Origin: Microvirga sp. KLBC 81
GTDB lineage: Bacteria; Pseudomonadota; Alphaproteobacteria; Rhizobiales; Beijerinckiaceae
Length of the DNA stretch: 64,000 nucleotides
Reading direction: 5' to 3'
Assembly (NCBI RefSeq): GCF_003075415.1
Contig: NZ_QDAH01000032.1
Span: 1 to 64,000, forward strand
Below the pieces are notes generated by a model. The model ran no database searches. It worked only from the letters and a program-made list of their open reading frames with translations, and was not told the origin of the DNA. This document shows positions 7,350 through 14,617 of the stretch, piece by piece (position 1 is the stretch's first letter; the number at the start of each line of letters is the position of its first letter). Both the position numbers and the translations under genes were made by a program.

Positions 7350-9203
7350 ATGCCTTTTCCCAAGACCAATCCCAGCCTCGAACGCGCCCTCACCGATCGA
7401 GGTTATAACGACCCCACTCCCGTCCAGGCCGCCGTTCTTGAGCAGGATGCTCTCGACCGCGATCTTCTCGTGTCAGCCCAGACCGGCTCCGGCAAGACGG
7501 TGGCCTACGGCTTGGCCATGGCCTCGACCCTGCTCGGCGATGCGGAGCGCTTCGGGGCTCCGCGCGAGCCGCTGGCGCTGATCATCGCGCCGACCCGTGA
7601 GCTGGCACTTCAGGTCAATCGCGAGCTGATCTGGCTCTATGGCCCGGCCGGCGCACGTGTTGCGTCGTGCGTCGGCGGCATGGATGTGCGCCGCGAGCAG
7701 CGGGCCCTGGAAGACGGCTGCCACATCGTCGTCGGCACGCCGGGCCGCCTGCGCGACCACCTGGAGCGTGGACGCCTCGATACATCGAGGATGAAAGTCG
7801 TGGTGCTCGACGAAGCGGATGAGATGCTCGATCTCGGCTTCCGCGAGGACCTCGAGTTCATCCTCGACGCCACGCCCGAGGAGCGCCGCACGTTGCTCTT
7901 CTCCGCCACCTTGCCGAAGAACATCGTGACGCTGGCGCGCCGCTATCAGCGCGATGCGCACCGCATCGACACACTGGTCGAGAATGAGCCGCACGGCGAC
8001 ATCGAATATCGCGCCATCCGCTGCGCGCCGAACGAGACAGAGCTCGCCACCGTGAATGTGCTGCGCTTCTATGAAAGCCGCGGCGCGATGGTGTTCTGCC
8101 ATACCCGTGAAGCCGTGCGCCACTTGCATGCGAGCCTCGTCGAGCGCGGTTTCGCAGCGGTTGCTCTGTCGGGTGAACTCAGCCAGAGCGAACGCAGCCA
8201 TGCTCTTCAGGCCCTGCGCGATGGACGCGCCCGCGTGTGCGTTGCGACCGACGTTGCCGCTCGCGGCATCGACCTGCCCGATCTCGGTCTGGTCATTCAC
8301 GTCGACTTGCCGAACGATCACGAAACGCTCCTGCACCGCAGCGGCCGCACTGGCCGCGCCGGTCGCAAGGGCGTATGCGTGATGCTCGTGCCCTATACGC
8401 GGCGCCGCAAGGCGGAGCGCCTGATCGACATGGCCGGCATCGACGTGGCTTGGGCCGGCCCTCCTTCGGCTGACGACATCCGCACGCTCGACCGCGAGCG
8501 CCTGATGCAGGATCCCATGTTCTCCGAGGAGACGACGGAAGAAGATCTTGCCATGGCTCGCGTTCTGCTCGCCGAGAAGTCGGCCGAGGAAATCGCCAAT
8601 GCCCTGGCGCGCTTCCATCGTTCACGCCTGCCCGCACCTGAAGAGGTTTTCGATCCCGGCGAAGATCGTGGATCGCGTCAGCGCAAGGACAAGCGCGAAC
8701 GCCAGGAAGAGCGCGCGCGCGGCGGCAGGGAATGGGGCCGCGGCGCTTCAGAAGATGGCGCTTACGGCGCGTCGGAAGACATGGTGTGGTTCCGCATGAG
8801 CGTGGGGCGCCGCAACAATGCCGATCCCCGTTGGCTTCTGCCCATTATCTGCCGTCTCGGTCATGTGACCAAGAAGGAGATCGGGTCGATCAAGATCTTC
8901 GACAGGGAGTCGAAATTCCAGATCGCGAAGTCACATGCGCCGAAATTCGCCGCCGCTGTGCGCAAGGCCAATGACGAGGACATCCGCATCGAGCCCGCCG
9001 ACGCGCCGCATGGAAAGACCTGGGATGCGCCCAAGCACAAGGGTCCGAAGGAGAGAGGCGAATTTTCCGAGCGTAAGGGCCCGCGAGAAGGCAAGCGCGT
9101 CCATGAATCCAAACCGCCTCGTGCGCACAAGGACACGAAACCTCACAAGCCCCCAAAGGACAAGAAACAGGACAAGAAGCGTTCGTCCGACAAACGCCGC
9201 TGA
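7350..9203 (+). CDS. DEAD-box RNA helicase with DbpA-type RNA-binding domain and basic tail
   Basis: This 617-aa protein has all helicase motifs: AQTGSGKT (43-50), PTRELAL (81-87), TPGR (130-133), DEAD (154-157), SAT (185-187), and HRSGRTGR (329-336). A disordered charged linker (about 435-476) leads to a DbpA_CTD-like RNA-binding module (478-550: MVWFRMSVGRRNNADPRWLL, then KKEIGSIKIFD), which in DbpA recognises 23S rRNA. The tail (551-617) is very Lys-rich. The likely role is ribosome assembly or cold-stress RNA remodelling. A strong terminator follows. The name dbpA or csdA would be a guess. Confidence 0.93.
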   Translation: MPFPKTNPSLERALTDRGYNDPTPVQAAVLEQDALDRDLLVSAQTGSGKTVAYGLAMASTLLGDAERFGAPREPLALIIAPTRELALQVNRELIWLYGPAGARVASCVGGMDVRREQRALEDGCHIVVGTPGRLRDHLERGRLDTSRMKVVVLDEADEMLDLGFREDLEFILDATPEERRTLLFSATLPKNIVTLARRYQRDAHRIDTLVENEPHGDIEYRAIRCAPNETELATVNVLRFYESRGAMVFCHTREAVRHLHASLVERGFAAVALSGELSQSERSHALQALRDGRARVCVATDVAARGIDLPDLGLVIHVDLPNDHETLLHRSGRTGRAGRKGVCVMLVPYTRRRKAERLIDMAGIDVAWAGPPSADDIRTLDRERLMQDPMFSEETTEEDLAMARVLLAEKSAEEIANALARFHRSRLPAPEEVFDPGEDRGSRQRKDKRERQEERARGGREWGRGASEDGAYGASEDMVWFRMSVGRRNNADPRWLLPIICRLGHVTKKEIGSIKIFDRESKFQIAKSHAPKFAAAVRKANDEDIRIEPADAPHGKTWDAPKHKGPKERGEFSERKGPREGKRVHESKPPRAHKDTKPHKPPKDKKQDKKRSSDKRR

Positions 9204-9210
9204 GAATCCA

Positions 9211-9248
9211 ATCAGGCCGGAGCGAGAAGCACTCCGGCCTGATGCTTT
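9211..9248 (+). terminator. Rho-independent terminator after the helicase gene
   Basis: A perfect 12-bp stem (ATCAGGCCGGAG at 9211-9222 and CTCCGGCCTGAT at 9232-9243) closes a 9-nt loop and is followed by GCTTTTA. It lies 8 nt after the helicase stop codon. It can also serve the convergent gene that ends at 9266. Confidence 0.85.
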
Positions 9249-9265
9249 TACCGATGCCGCCGCCT

Positions 9266-9769
9266 TCAGGACTCGTTTGCGGCAGGCTTTTTAAGGTTCT
9301 TGATCACAGCCCCCGCCAGCGGCACGAGCATCGACGGCAGAACGGCGTCGATCGGCTGCCGCACGAAGCCGAGGACGGCTTGCTTCATGCCGCGCACTTC
9401 ATCGCGCAGCTCCGTGAGCTGCTCCTGAATGGCTTCTGCATCGGCCTCCAGAGCCTGGATCGCCGAGTTGCGCACTTCGAGCGCCAGCTCCATCTCCCGC
9501 CCCGGCCTCGACTTTTCTGCGACCACCAGCAGGATGATGGCGACGAGGACGTTACCGAGGGCGATGACGGCGGCGGCCCAGATGGAACCCCACGCCTGAT
9601 CGAGCGCGAAGAACACTGCCAAATTTCCCATGAAAAACGCGAAAAGCCCGAGAAGAACCGCCGCTCCCCTCAAGGAGGAACGGGTCATCATCTGGCGGAA
9701 GCGGATGTCGGCAATGATCGACTCGGCGCGCCAGAGGACGCGAAGATTGCGAACGATGCTGTCCATCAT
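9266..9769 (-). CDS. Two-helix membrane protein, holin-like (phage holin family III type)
   Basis: This 167-aa protein has two membrane segments (about 35-57 and 64-86), a helical N-terminus, and a long heptad-rich cytoplasmic helix (about 90-140: ALEVRNSAIQALEADAEAIQ). A third weak hydrophobic patch is VLPSMLVPLAG. The arrangement resembles 'phage holin family' proteins that are chromosomal in many Proteobacteria and are not lytic. It is the last gene of a three-gene minus-strand set that includes a YqjD/ElaB-like protein, so an envelope or stress role is likely (inference). Confidence 0.75.
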   Translation of the reverse strand: MMDSIVRNLRVLWRAESIIADIRFRQMMTRSSLRGAAVLLGLFAFFMGNLAVFFALDQAWGSIWAAAVIALGNVLVAIILLVVAEKSRPGREMELALEVRNSAIQALEADAEAIQEQLTELRDEVRGMKQAVLGFVRQPIDAVLPSMLVPLAGAVIKNLKKPAANES

Positions 9770-9774
9770 GATTT

Positions 9775-10077
9775 TCAGGCCCTTCCCACCATCTGCCCGA
9801 TCGCCACGCCTAAGACGAAAGCGCCCAGCACGGACGCCAGCGGATGCTCGGCGATGAAATCTTCAACGTTGCCGGAATACTCGGACAACGCCTTGCTCAA
9901 TTCCTTCAGCTGCTCTTCGAGATCGGCAGCGAAGGATGCATTGGCTTCTTCGGCTGCATTGGTTGTCCTCTCATGCTTCGCGGCATGCGATTTCGCCTTG
10001 GCGGCGGCACGTGACGGCTTGTTCAGGTCCGCGTGCAGAGAGGCAAGCTCATGATGAATATGAGAAGCGCGCGCCAT
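9775..10077 (-). CDS. YqjD/ElaB-like (DUF883-type) small membrane-anchored protein
   Basis: This 100-aa protein has a helical, Ala/Lys-rich body and one C-terminal membrane segment (HPLASVLGAFVLGVAIGQMVG) preceded by EDFIAEHP. This 'long helix plus C-terminal Gly-rich anchor' layout is that of DUF883 proteins, which in E. coli attach ribosomes or other partners to the inner membrane in stationary phase. The gene begins 2 nt after the upstream gene's stop and ends 5 nt before the next start, so the three genes form an operon. Confidence 0.75.
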   Translation of the reverse strand: MARASHIHHELASLHADLNKPSRAAAKAKSHAAKHERTTNAAEEANASFAADLEEQLKELSKALSEYSGNVEDFIAEHPLASVLGAFVLGVAIGQMVGRA

Positions 10078-10079
10078 GA

Positions 10080-10316
10080 TCAGAGCGCCCGCCGAATGCG
10101 CGTATAGGCGTCTTTCAGCTCGGAGGCGAGGATCTTCAAGGCATCGCCCACATCCCTGGTGCTCTTGTCAAGCTCAGCCCTGCTCTCGAAGGAACTCCAA
10201 CGCTGCTCGAGTTCGGACCACTCGTCCTGCACCTCTCTCGAGCCGAGATGGATCTTCAGCCGGATCTCATCACGGGTGCGCTTGAGGTCCTCGGCGAGTT
10301 TTACGAGATCCGGCAT
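10080..10316 (-). CDS. Small helical protein, first gene of a three-gene set
   Basis: This 78-aa protein of unknown function starts MPDLVKLAEDLKRTRDEIRLKI. ATG 10316 has GAGGGA upstream; the frame is open to 10415 but the extra residues have no support. The whole sequence is predicted to be amphipathic helix with heptad-like spacing and no cysteine, signal or membrane segment. A soluble coiled-coil partner of the two downstream membrane proteins is the simplest reading, but this is inference. A promoter should lie in 10317-10455. Confidence 0.7.
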   Translation of the reverse strand: MPDLVKLAEDLKRTRDEIRLKIHLGSREVQDEWSELEQRWSSFESRAELDKSTRDVGDALKILASELKDAYTRIRRAL

Positions 10317-10455
10317 GGTTCTGTTCCCTCTCAAAAGCAGACGAACGGCAGGCCCAATGAGCAACTTGAAGCCCTTGTACCCGGCTCCAACACAAGCAGC
10401 CTTGATCTTCATCAAGTATGGCCAAGCTGCAGGTCGCTCTGCACTTTGGAGAACA

Positions 10456-10810
10456 ATTTTCCTGCGATATCAGCGATGTAACACAATCCACTCTCTGGCC
10501 GGAGAGCAGACAAGGCGTGGGAAGTTCGGTAGGTTCTGGTCAACAACACCGTAGGGGCAGAACAATGAAACCTGACATGGACCTGATTGGCGCGCTCACC
10601 AGCTTCTCGGTTGGCACGCTCGATGGCCGCGATGCGATGATGGTGATCGAGATGGCCACCACGCTGGAGGAGTACGAGCGCGGCGTGCGCCGGCAGCTGC
10701 CGGTGGCGATGACGCCCGAGCATGCGCGCGAGCTCGGCGAGGCGCTGCTCCTGGCCGCCAAGGCCGCGCTGATGGGCGACACTCCCTCCTACGCCGTCAA
10801 CTGAAGCAGC
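10456..10810 (+). repeat. 355-bp direct repeat, copy 1 (carries a 79-aa ORF)
   Basis: This segment recurs at 13374-13728. By eye the two copies differ at 2 positions, both in the 109-bp upstream part; the 240-bp ORF is identical. The repeat begins at ATTTTCCTGC and ends 6 nt after the ORF stop. No flanking target duplication and no terminal inverted repeats were found, so it does not look like an insertion sequence. Confidence 0.93.
10565..10804 (+). CDS. Duplicated 79-aa protein of unknown function, copy 1
   Basis: The protein starts MKPDMDLIGALTSFSVGTLDG and is identical in sequence to the product of 13483-13722. ATG 10565 has GTAGGGGCAG upstream. The protein is mostly helical, Met- and Leu-rich and slightly acidic, with no signal peptide, membrane segment, or cysteine. 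A central MTPEHARELGEALLLAAKAAL helix ends in a GDTPSYAVN tail. I do not recognise the family. Complete identity at the DNA level points to recent duplication or gene conversion. A strong terminator follows. Confidence 0.75.
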   Translation: MKPDMDLIGALTSFSVGTLDGRDAMMVIEMATTLEEYERGVRRQLPVAMTPEHARELGEALLLAAKAALMGDTPSYAVN

Positions 10811-10890
10811 AGCTTCTCCTTGAAGCTCCGCTGCGAGATGTTAGATGACGTTACGGCATGGTTTTGCGGCAACAATCCTACGCTCATCGG

Positions 10891-10921
10891 AATATTTTGC
10901 TGCACCGCAAAATATTTTTTT
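10891..10921 (+). terminator. Rho-independent terminator after copy 1 of the duplicated gene
   Basis: A perfect 10-bp stem (AATATTTTGC at 10891-10900 and GCAAAATATT at 10907-10916) closes a 6-nt loop and is followed by five T. It is outside the repeated unit, so copy 2 does not share it. The surrounding 10811-10985 is AT-rich and should also hold the promoter of the downstream esterase gene. Confidence 0.8.
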
Positions 10922-10985
10922 GCATTGCAACGAGAGCTTCTTTAAAGCGTTATCTGACATTCAGCAGTCCTGAAGGATAAGCCTG

Positions 10986-12155
10986 ATGCAGCGCCTAGGA
11001 AGCATGATCCACCAATTGGCTCGCTACCGGAGGCAATGGGAAGGATTGATGAAGGCCTCGGCCGAGAGCGCAGCCTCGCTGGAGCCTTCCTCGACGGCTC
11101 CGAGCCGCCTGACGGAAACGCAAAATTTCGGCCCTAACCCCGGCAATCTGCGCATGTTCACCTATGCGCCGCCGGAGATCGGCGCCTCCCCCGCCCTCGT
11201 CGTGGTTCTCCACGGCTGCACACAGAGCGCTGCGGGCTATGATTACGGCTCCGGATGGTCGGTTCTGGCCGAGCGTTACGGCTTTGTCGTGCTCTTCCCC
11301 GAGCAGCAGGATGCAAATAACCCGAAACGCTGCTTCAACTGGTTCCAAGCCGGGGACATCGAACGCGACAGCGGCGAAGCCGCCTCGATCCGCCAGATGG
11401 TGGAGCGCGCCGTTCGCGATCACGGCGTTGATCGTGACCGCATTTACGTAACCGGACTGTCGGCCGGCGGCGCCATGACGGCGACCATGCTGGCCGCTTA
11501 CCCAGAGGTTTTCGCCGGCGGGGCCATCATCGCCGGCCTTCCCTATCGATGCGCCACGAGCGTCTCGGAAGCGTTCGAGTGCATGTTTCAAGGGCAGACA
11601 CGCCCGGCCGAGGAATGGGGCGATCTGGTACGCCAGGCCTCTCCGCATCGCGGGCCCTGGCCCAAGGTGTCCGTCTGGCATGGCAGCGCCGATGCCACCG
11701 TGAAGCCCCTCAATGCAGGCGAGATCATCAAGCAATGGACGAATGTCCATGGCTTGTCGGCGGCTTCCAGCAGGAACGAAACCGTGGATGGTTATCCGCG
11801 TCGCGTCTGGACGAACGATGTCGGCGAGGAAGTGGTCGAGGAATACGTCATCACCGGCATGGCCCATGGCACGCCGCTCGCCACGGGCGATGGCGAGAAC
11901 AATTACGGCGTTGCAGGCCCGTTCCTGCTCGAAGCCGGGATCTCATCGAGCTATCACATCGCGCGGTTTTGGGGCCTCACCGGGCGCGGTGCATCGAAGA
12001 AGTCTGCAAGCACCACGCCGAGACCTACTTCAATCGAAAAGACTTCGCCATCAACCACCGCTTCGCAGGAGCGCAGGAAGCAAGCGCCTGTCTCCATCCC
12101 GGATGTCGGCGCTATCATTACAAGAGCGTTGAGGGCTGCCGGCCTCATGCGCTGA
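10986..12155 (+). CDS. PHB depolymerase-family esterase (intracellular)
   Basis: This 389-aa alpha/beta hydrolase is of the esterase_phb (PHB depolymerase/LpqC) family. Visible parts are the oxyanion LHGCTQ (75-80), nucleophile elbow GLSAGG (157-162, Ser159), probable acid Asp236 (HGSADATV) and base His294 (GMAHG). CFNWF and RDSGEAASI are also family-typical. No signal peptide is seen, so it is probably cytoplasmic; the Ser/Thr/Pro-rich stretch (335-370) before the last helix looks disordered. It may act on polyhydroxyalkanoate oligomers or other esters. ATG 10986 has AAGGA upstream. It converges with the next gene, 6 nt away. Confidence 0.87.
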   Translation: MQRLGSMIHQLARYRRQWEGLMKASAESAASLEPSSTAPSRLTETQNFGPNPGNLRMFTYAPPEIGASPALVVVLHGCTQSAAGYDYGSGWSVLAERYGFVVLFPEQQDANNPKRCFNWFQAGDIERDSGEAASIRQMVERAVRDHGVDRDRIYVTGLSAGGAMTATMLAAYPEVFAGGAIIAGLPYRCATSVSEAFECMFQGQTRPAEEWGDLVRQASPHRGPWPKVSVWHGSADATVKPLNAGEIIKQWTNVHGLSAASSRNETVDGYPRRVWTNDVGEEVVEEYVITGMAHGTPLATGDGENNYGVAGPFLLEAGISSSYHIARFWGLTGRGASKKSASTTPRPTSIEKTSPSTTASQERRKQAPVSIPDVGAIITRALRAAGLMR

Positions 12156-12161
12156 AGGCAC

Positions 12162-12968
12162 TCACGGGCCTTTCTTGACGCTGAGATCGTCTTCGCTTTT
12201 CTTCTCGCCAGTCACGCAATTCATACGCGACTGAGCCGGAAGGACTTGTGGAGGCCGATCCTCACGCCCGGCGATCTCGCGCATGATCTTGGTGCGAATG
12301 ACCATGGCGAATTGCTCCGAGTCGTGCAGAGGGATCACGAAGGATCCGACGCCGCCGATGACGCATTCCCGATAATACACGTCCAGCCCGTCCATCTCGG
12401 GGCTGTTCGAGGCTCGCCCGAACATGATCGGCAAGCCATTGATCGTGATGCTTTCCGCGATCGCCTCATCCCGCGCGAGTTCAACCTTGCGCCCATCATT
12501 GTTGGGACCATCCCCCGAGATATCGATGACTCGGCGCGCCGAGATTCTGCCGAGATCCGTGAACAGATTGCGGCTGAAGTCGATCACCCCGGAGATCGAC
12601 GTCATGCCTGCTTGGCGTATCGGCTTGCTGGCGAGATGGTTGGAGAAGGCATTCGCTTTCTCCGGACCATCGATGACTGTCCAGGGAACGAGCACCACCT
12701 GATCCTTGGCCCCAGACCACTCGACATAGGTTACGGCGATCCGGCCTGCTACGCCGTTCTGGATGGCCTCATGAACAGCCGAGGATCGAAAGGCCTCCAC
12801 GAAGCCTGTGCGCTGCAGGCCTTGTTCCTCCGCTTCCATCGAGGAGGACACGTCAACAGCGATGACGAGAGCCAAATCGAGCGGAGGCTCAGCGGAGGCT
12901 GGCGCTCCTCCGAGAAAGCCGCCCGCGAGAATAAGGCACGCGAGAGTACACCAGAAACGACGAAGCAT
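12162..12968 (-). CDS. Secreted VWA-domain protein (DUF1194)
   Basis: This 268-aa protein has a signal peptide ending in APASA (residue 26), followed by a von Willebrand factor A domain. The MIDAS motif is DVSSS (Asp39, Ser41, Ser43), and SISGVIDFS and ISGDGPNNDG are typical DUF1194 blocks, the second giving the later metal-contact residues. Members of DUF1194 are periplasmic alphaproteobacterial proteins with no settled role; metal-dependent protein binding is the expected activity. It is a single gene with its own upstream region (12969 onward). Confidence 0.85.
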   Translation of the reverse strand: MLRRFWCTLACLILAGGFLGGAPASAEPPLDLALVIAVDVSSSMEAEEQGLQRTGFVEAFRSSAVHEAIQNGVAGRIAVTYVEWSGAKDQVVLVPWTVIDGPEKANAFSNHLASKPIRQAGMTSISGVIDFSRNLFTDLGRISARRVIDISGDGPNNDGRKVELARDEAIAESITINGLPIMFGRASNSPEMDGLDVYYRECVIGGVGSFVIPLHDSEQFAMVIRTKIMREIAGREDRPPQVLPAQSRMNCVTGEKKSEDDLSVKKGP

Positions 12969-13373
12969 GACGACCTCCGTCTCTGCCCTCGGTCAGTTGA
13001 CCAACGCCCAAGTTACCTCTTTCTCAACGCACCAAGCTGGACTTTGATACGCTGAGCCGCGCATAAAAAGCTGAACCTCTTCTCAATGAGCCGGAGAAGT
13101 CACCTGCCGAACGGATGCTCAGGCAGAGCCTCAGGGACGAACTTGTCCTTTAAAGGGCAATGGGAGCATGGGGCCCGGCAAGCTGCCATCGAGGCCTCCA
13201 CGAAGAGAACACTGCTACTATGATGGCATTCGCGCTGGAGCCTTTTTCGGTGAAGCGGCTCCGGTTCACCATCAAAAAATGCGGCCCGGCAAACAAGAGG
13301 GCTGATTCCAGGCCAACGGAAACAGCTCTACTTCGTGATTTCACAATTGCGCAGGGCCTGAGCCTGGCTGGCG
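12969..13373. other. 405-bp intergenic stretch before repeat copy 2
   Basis: No convincing gene was found here. A 79-codon plus-strand frame from 13160 runs into the repeated unit and lacks a ribosome binding site. The left part should contain the promoter of the divergent DUF1194 gene. No hairpin with a T-run, transposase remnant or tRNA was seen. Confidence 0.6.
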
Positions 13374-13728
13374 ATTTTCCTGCAATATCAGCGATGTAAC
13401 ACAATCCACTCTCTGGCCGGAGAGCAGACAGGGCGTGGGAAGTTCGGTAGGTTCTGGTCAACAACACCGTAGGGGCAGAACAATGAAACCTGACATGGAC
13501 CTGATTGGCGCGCTCACCAGCTTCTCGGTTGGCACGCTCGATGGCCGCGATGCGATGATGGTGATCGAGATGGCCACCACGCTGGAGGAGTACGAGCGCG
13601 GCGTGCGCCGGCAGCTGCCGGTGGCGATGACGCCCGAGCATGCGCGCGAGCTCGGCGAGGCGCTGCTCCTGGCCGCCAAGGCCGCGCTGATGGGCGACAC
13701 TCCCTCCTACGCCGTCAACTGAAGCAGC
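13374..13728 (+). repeat. 355-bp direct repeat, copy 2 (carries a 79-aa ORF)
   Basis: This is the second copy of the unit at 10456-10810, in the same orientation, offset 2918 bp. The two differences seen are CGATAT versus CAATAT and ACAAGG versus ACAGGG in the leader. Flanking sequences on both sides are unrelated to those of copy 1. Confidence 0.93.
13483..13722 (+). CDS. Duplicated 79-aa protein of unknown function, copy 2
   Basis: This ORF is identical to 10565-10804 at DNA and protein level, including the Shine-Dalgarno sequence GTAGGGGCAG. The two genes therefore share at least 109 bp of upstream DNA and probably their regulation; CTCTCTGGCCGGAGAG in that leader is a small hairpin or operator-like dyad. 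Copy 2 is followed by a palindromic repeat element in place of the terminator of copy 1. Function is unknown. Confidence 0.75.
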   Translation: MKPDMDLIGALTSFSVGTLDGRDAMMVIEMATTLEEYERGVRRQLPVAMTPEHARELGEALLLAAKAALMGDTPSYAVN

Positions 13729-13770
13729 GTCTGACGCGGGAAAACCGGGTTTCCTTTTCCGTACGACGCG
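13727..13770. repeat. Palindromic intergenic repeat, GCGGAAAACCGGGT type (diverged copy)
   Basis: The segment is an imperfect palindrome around GGAAAACCGGGTTTCC with outer arms GCGTC and GACGCG. Its reverse orientation closely matches the element at 62042-62090. It lies between the convergent copy-2 gene and the extensin-like gene and may act as a bidirectional terminator. Confidence 0.6.
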
Positions 13771-13789
13771 AAGGGCGACGAAGCTCCTC

Positions 13790-14539
13790 TCATCGGCAGG
13801 CGCGATACGTGCCCATGTCGAAATGGAAGTGATCACGATGGGCCCCGTTGTAATCGGGGCTGAGCACGACGTCGAAGAGCCCGCAGGCGCCATCCCGGAT
13901 GTCCCGCAGAAAAGCCGCGCGGCGGGGATCTCTTCCCGTCCAGTCGCTTCTCACCGTGATCTGCTGTCCATCGGCCAGCACGAAGCCGGCGAGATCAATA
14001 GCATTGGCGGTCGCATGTTCGCTGCGCCGGCCTTCAGTGCGGTGGTTGATGTTGCGACAGGCGTAAGTGCCGAAGCGGACGACGCGCACCACATCCTGTC
14101 CGAGATGCCTGCGAGCCGCCGGTCCGACGACGTGGCGGTCAAAGAGCGCCCAGGCCACTGCCAGAGAACATGAAGCCGTAAAGCTCCGGCTCAAGGCGCG
14201 CGAAGCCTCCGTCACCTCGACGGCATTGGACAAGCCGCAGCCATCCCTGTCCGTACGATCCGAAGCGGGTCTGTAGGAAACATCCGACTCCGCCAACACT
14301 CGAAGGCATTGCGGCCCGTTCCTCTCGAGACGCGAGAGCTTTATCCGGGTCAGCCAGTTCACCTCATCCGCCACCTGCAGGGGCGCGAAGGGATCAAGAT
14401 GGCTCGGAACGACGATGACTCTGCCCCAGACCAGTCCCGCCAGGATCGCAAGCCCAAGTGCAGCAGTGAGGGCGAGCCGGCCCAGAATGGTCGGGAGAAG
14501 TCTCGTACGCCGACGCGTCGGAAAAAGTTCATCCTGCAC
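13790..14539 (-). CDS. Extensin-like family protein (membrane-anchored, LAS/MepA-like fold)
   Basis: This 249-aa protein has an N-terminal membrane anchor (about 22-44) and an extensin-like C-terminal domain (about 70-249). Conserved blocks are CGLSNAV, SCSLAVAWALF, SEHATANAIDLAGF (His175, Asp182) and HRDHFHFD (His237, His239). This metal-ligand pattern resembles D-Ala-D-Ala carboxypeptidase/MepA enzymes, so peptidoglycan cleavage in the periplasm is plausible. The name 'extensin' comes from a plant domain and is misleading. The start is GTG 14539; no in-frame ATG fits better. Confidence 0.85.
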   Translation of the reverse strand: MQDELFPTRRRTRLLPTILGRLALTAALGLAILAGLVWGRVIVVPSHLDPFAPLQVADEVNWLTRIKLSRLERNGPQCLRVLAESDVSYRPASDRTDRDGCGLSNAVEVTEASRALSRSFTASCSLAVAWALFDRHVVGPAARRHLGQDVVRVVRFGTYACRNINHRTEGRRSEHATANAIDLAGFVLADGQQITVRSDWTGRDPRRAAFLRDIRDGACGLFDVVLSPDYNGAHRDHFHFDMGTYRACR

Positions 14540-14617
14540 ACCATGGATTTAGGGCAGACCATGCAGGGAGCGAGCCCTCAGGACTGTCGGTGCGGCCGAA
14601 CCAATCGAGACTTGTAT

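Noticed and set aside
9266-9769. Prophage holin as evidence of a phage remnant
   Set aside because: No lysin, tail, integrase or other phage gene is near; holin-like two-helix proteins are common chromosomal genes, here in an operon with a DUF883-type gene.
10456-13728. Insertion sequence flanked by direct repeats (composite element spanning both copies)
   Set aside because: The genes between the two copies are ordinary chromosomal genes (esterase, DUF1194) on both strands; no transposase and no target duplication are present.
13150-13893. Minus-strand 247-codon frame across repeat copy 2
   Set aside because: It is the antisense of the duplicated gene, and the same antisense peptide occurs at copy 1 only because the DNA is repeated; no start site or family support.
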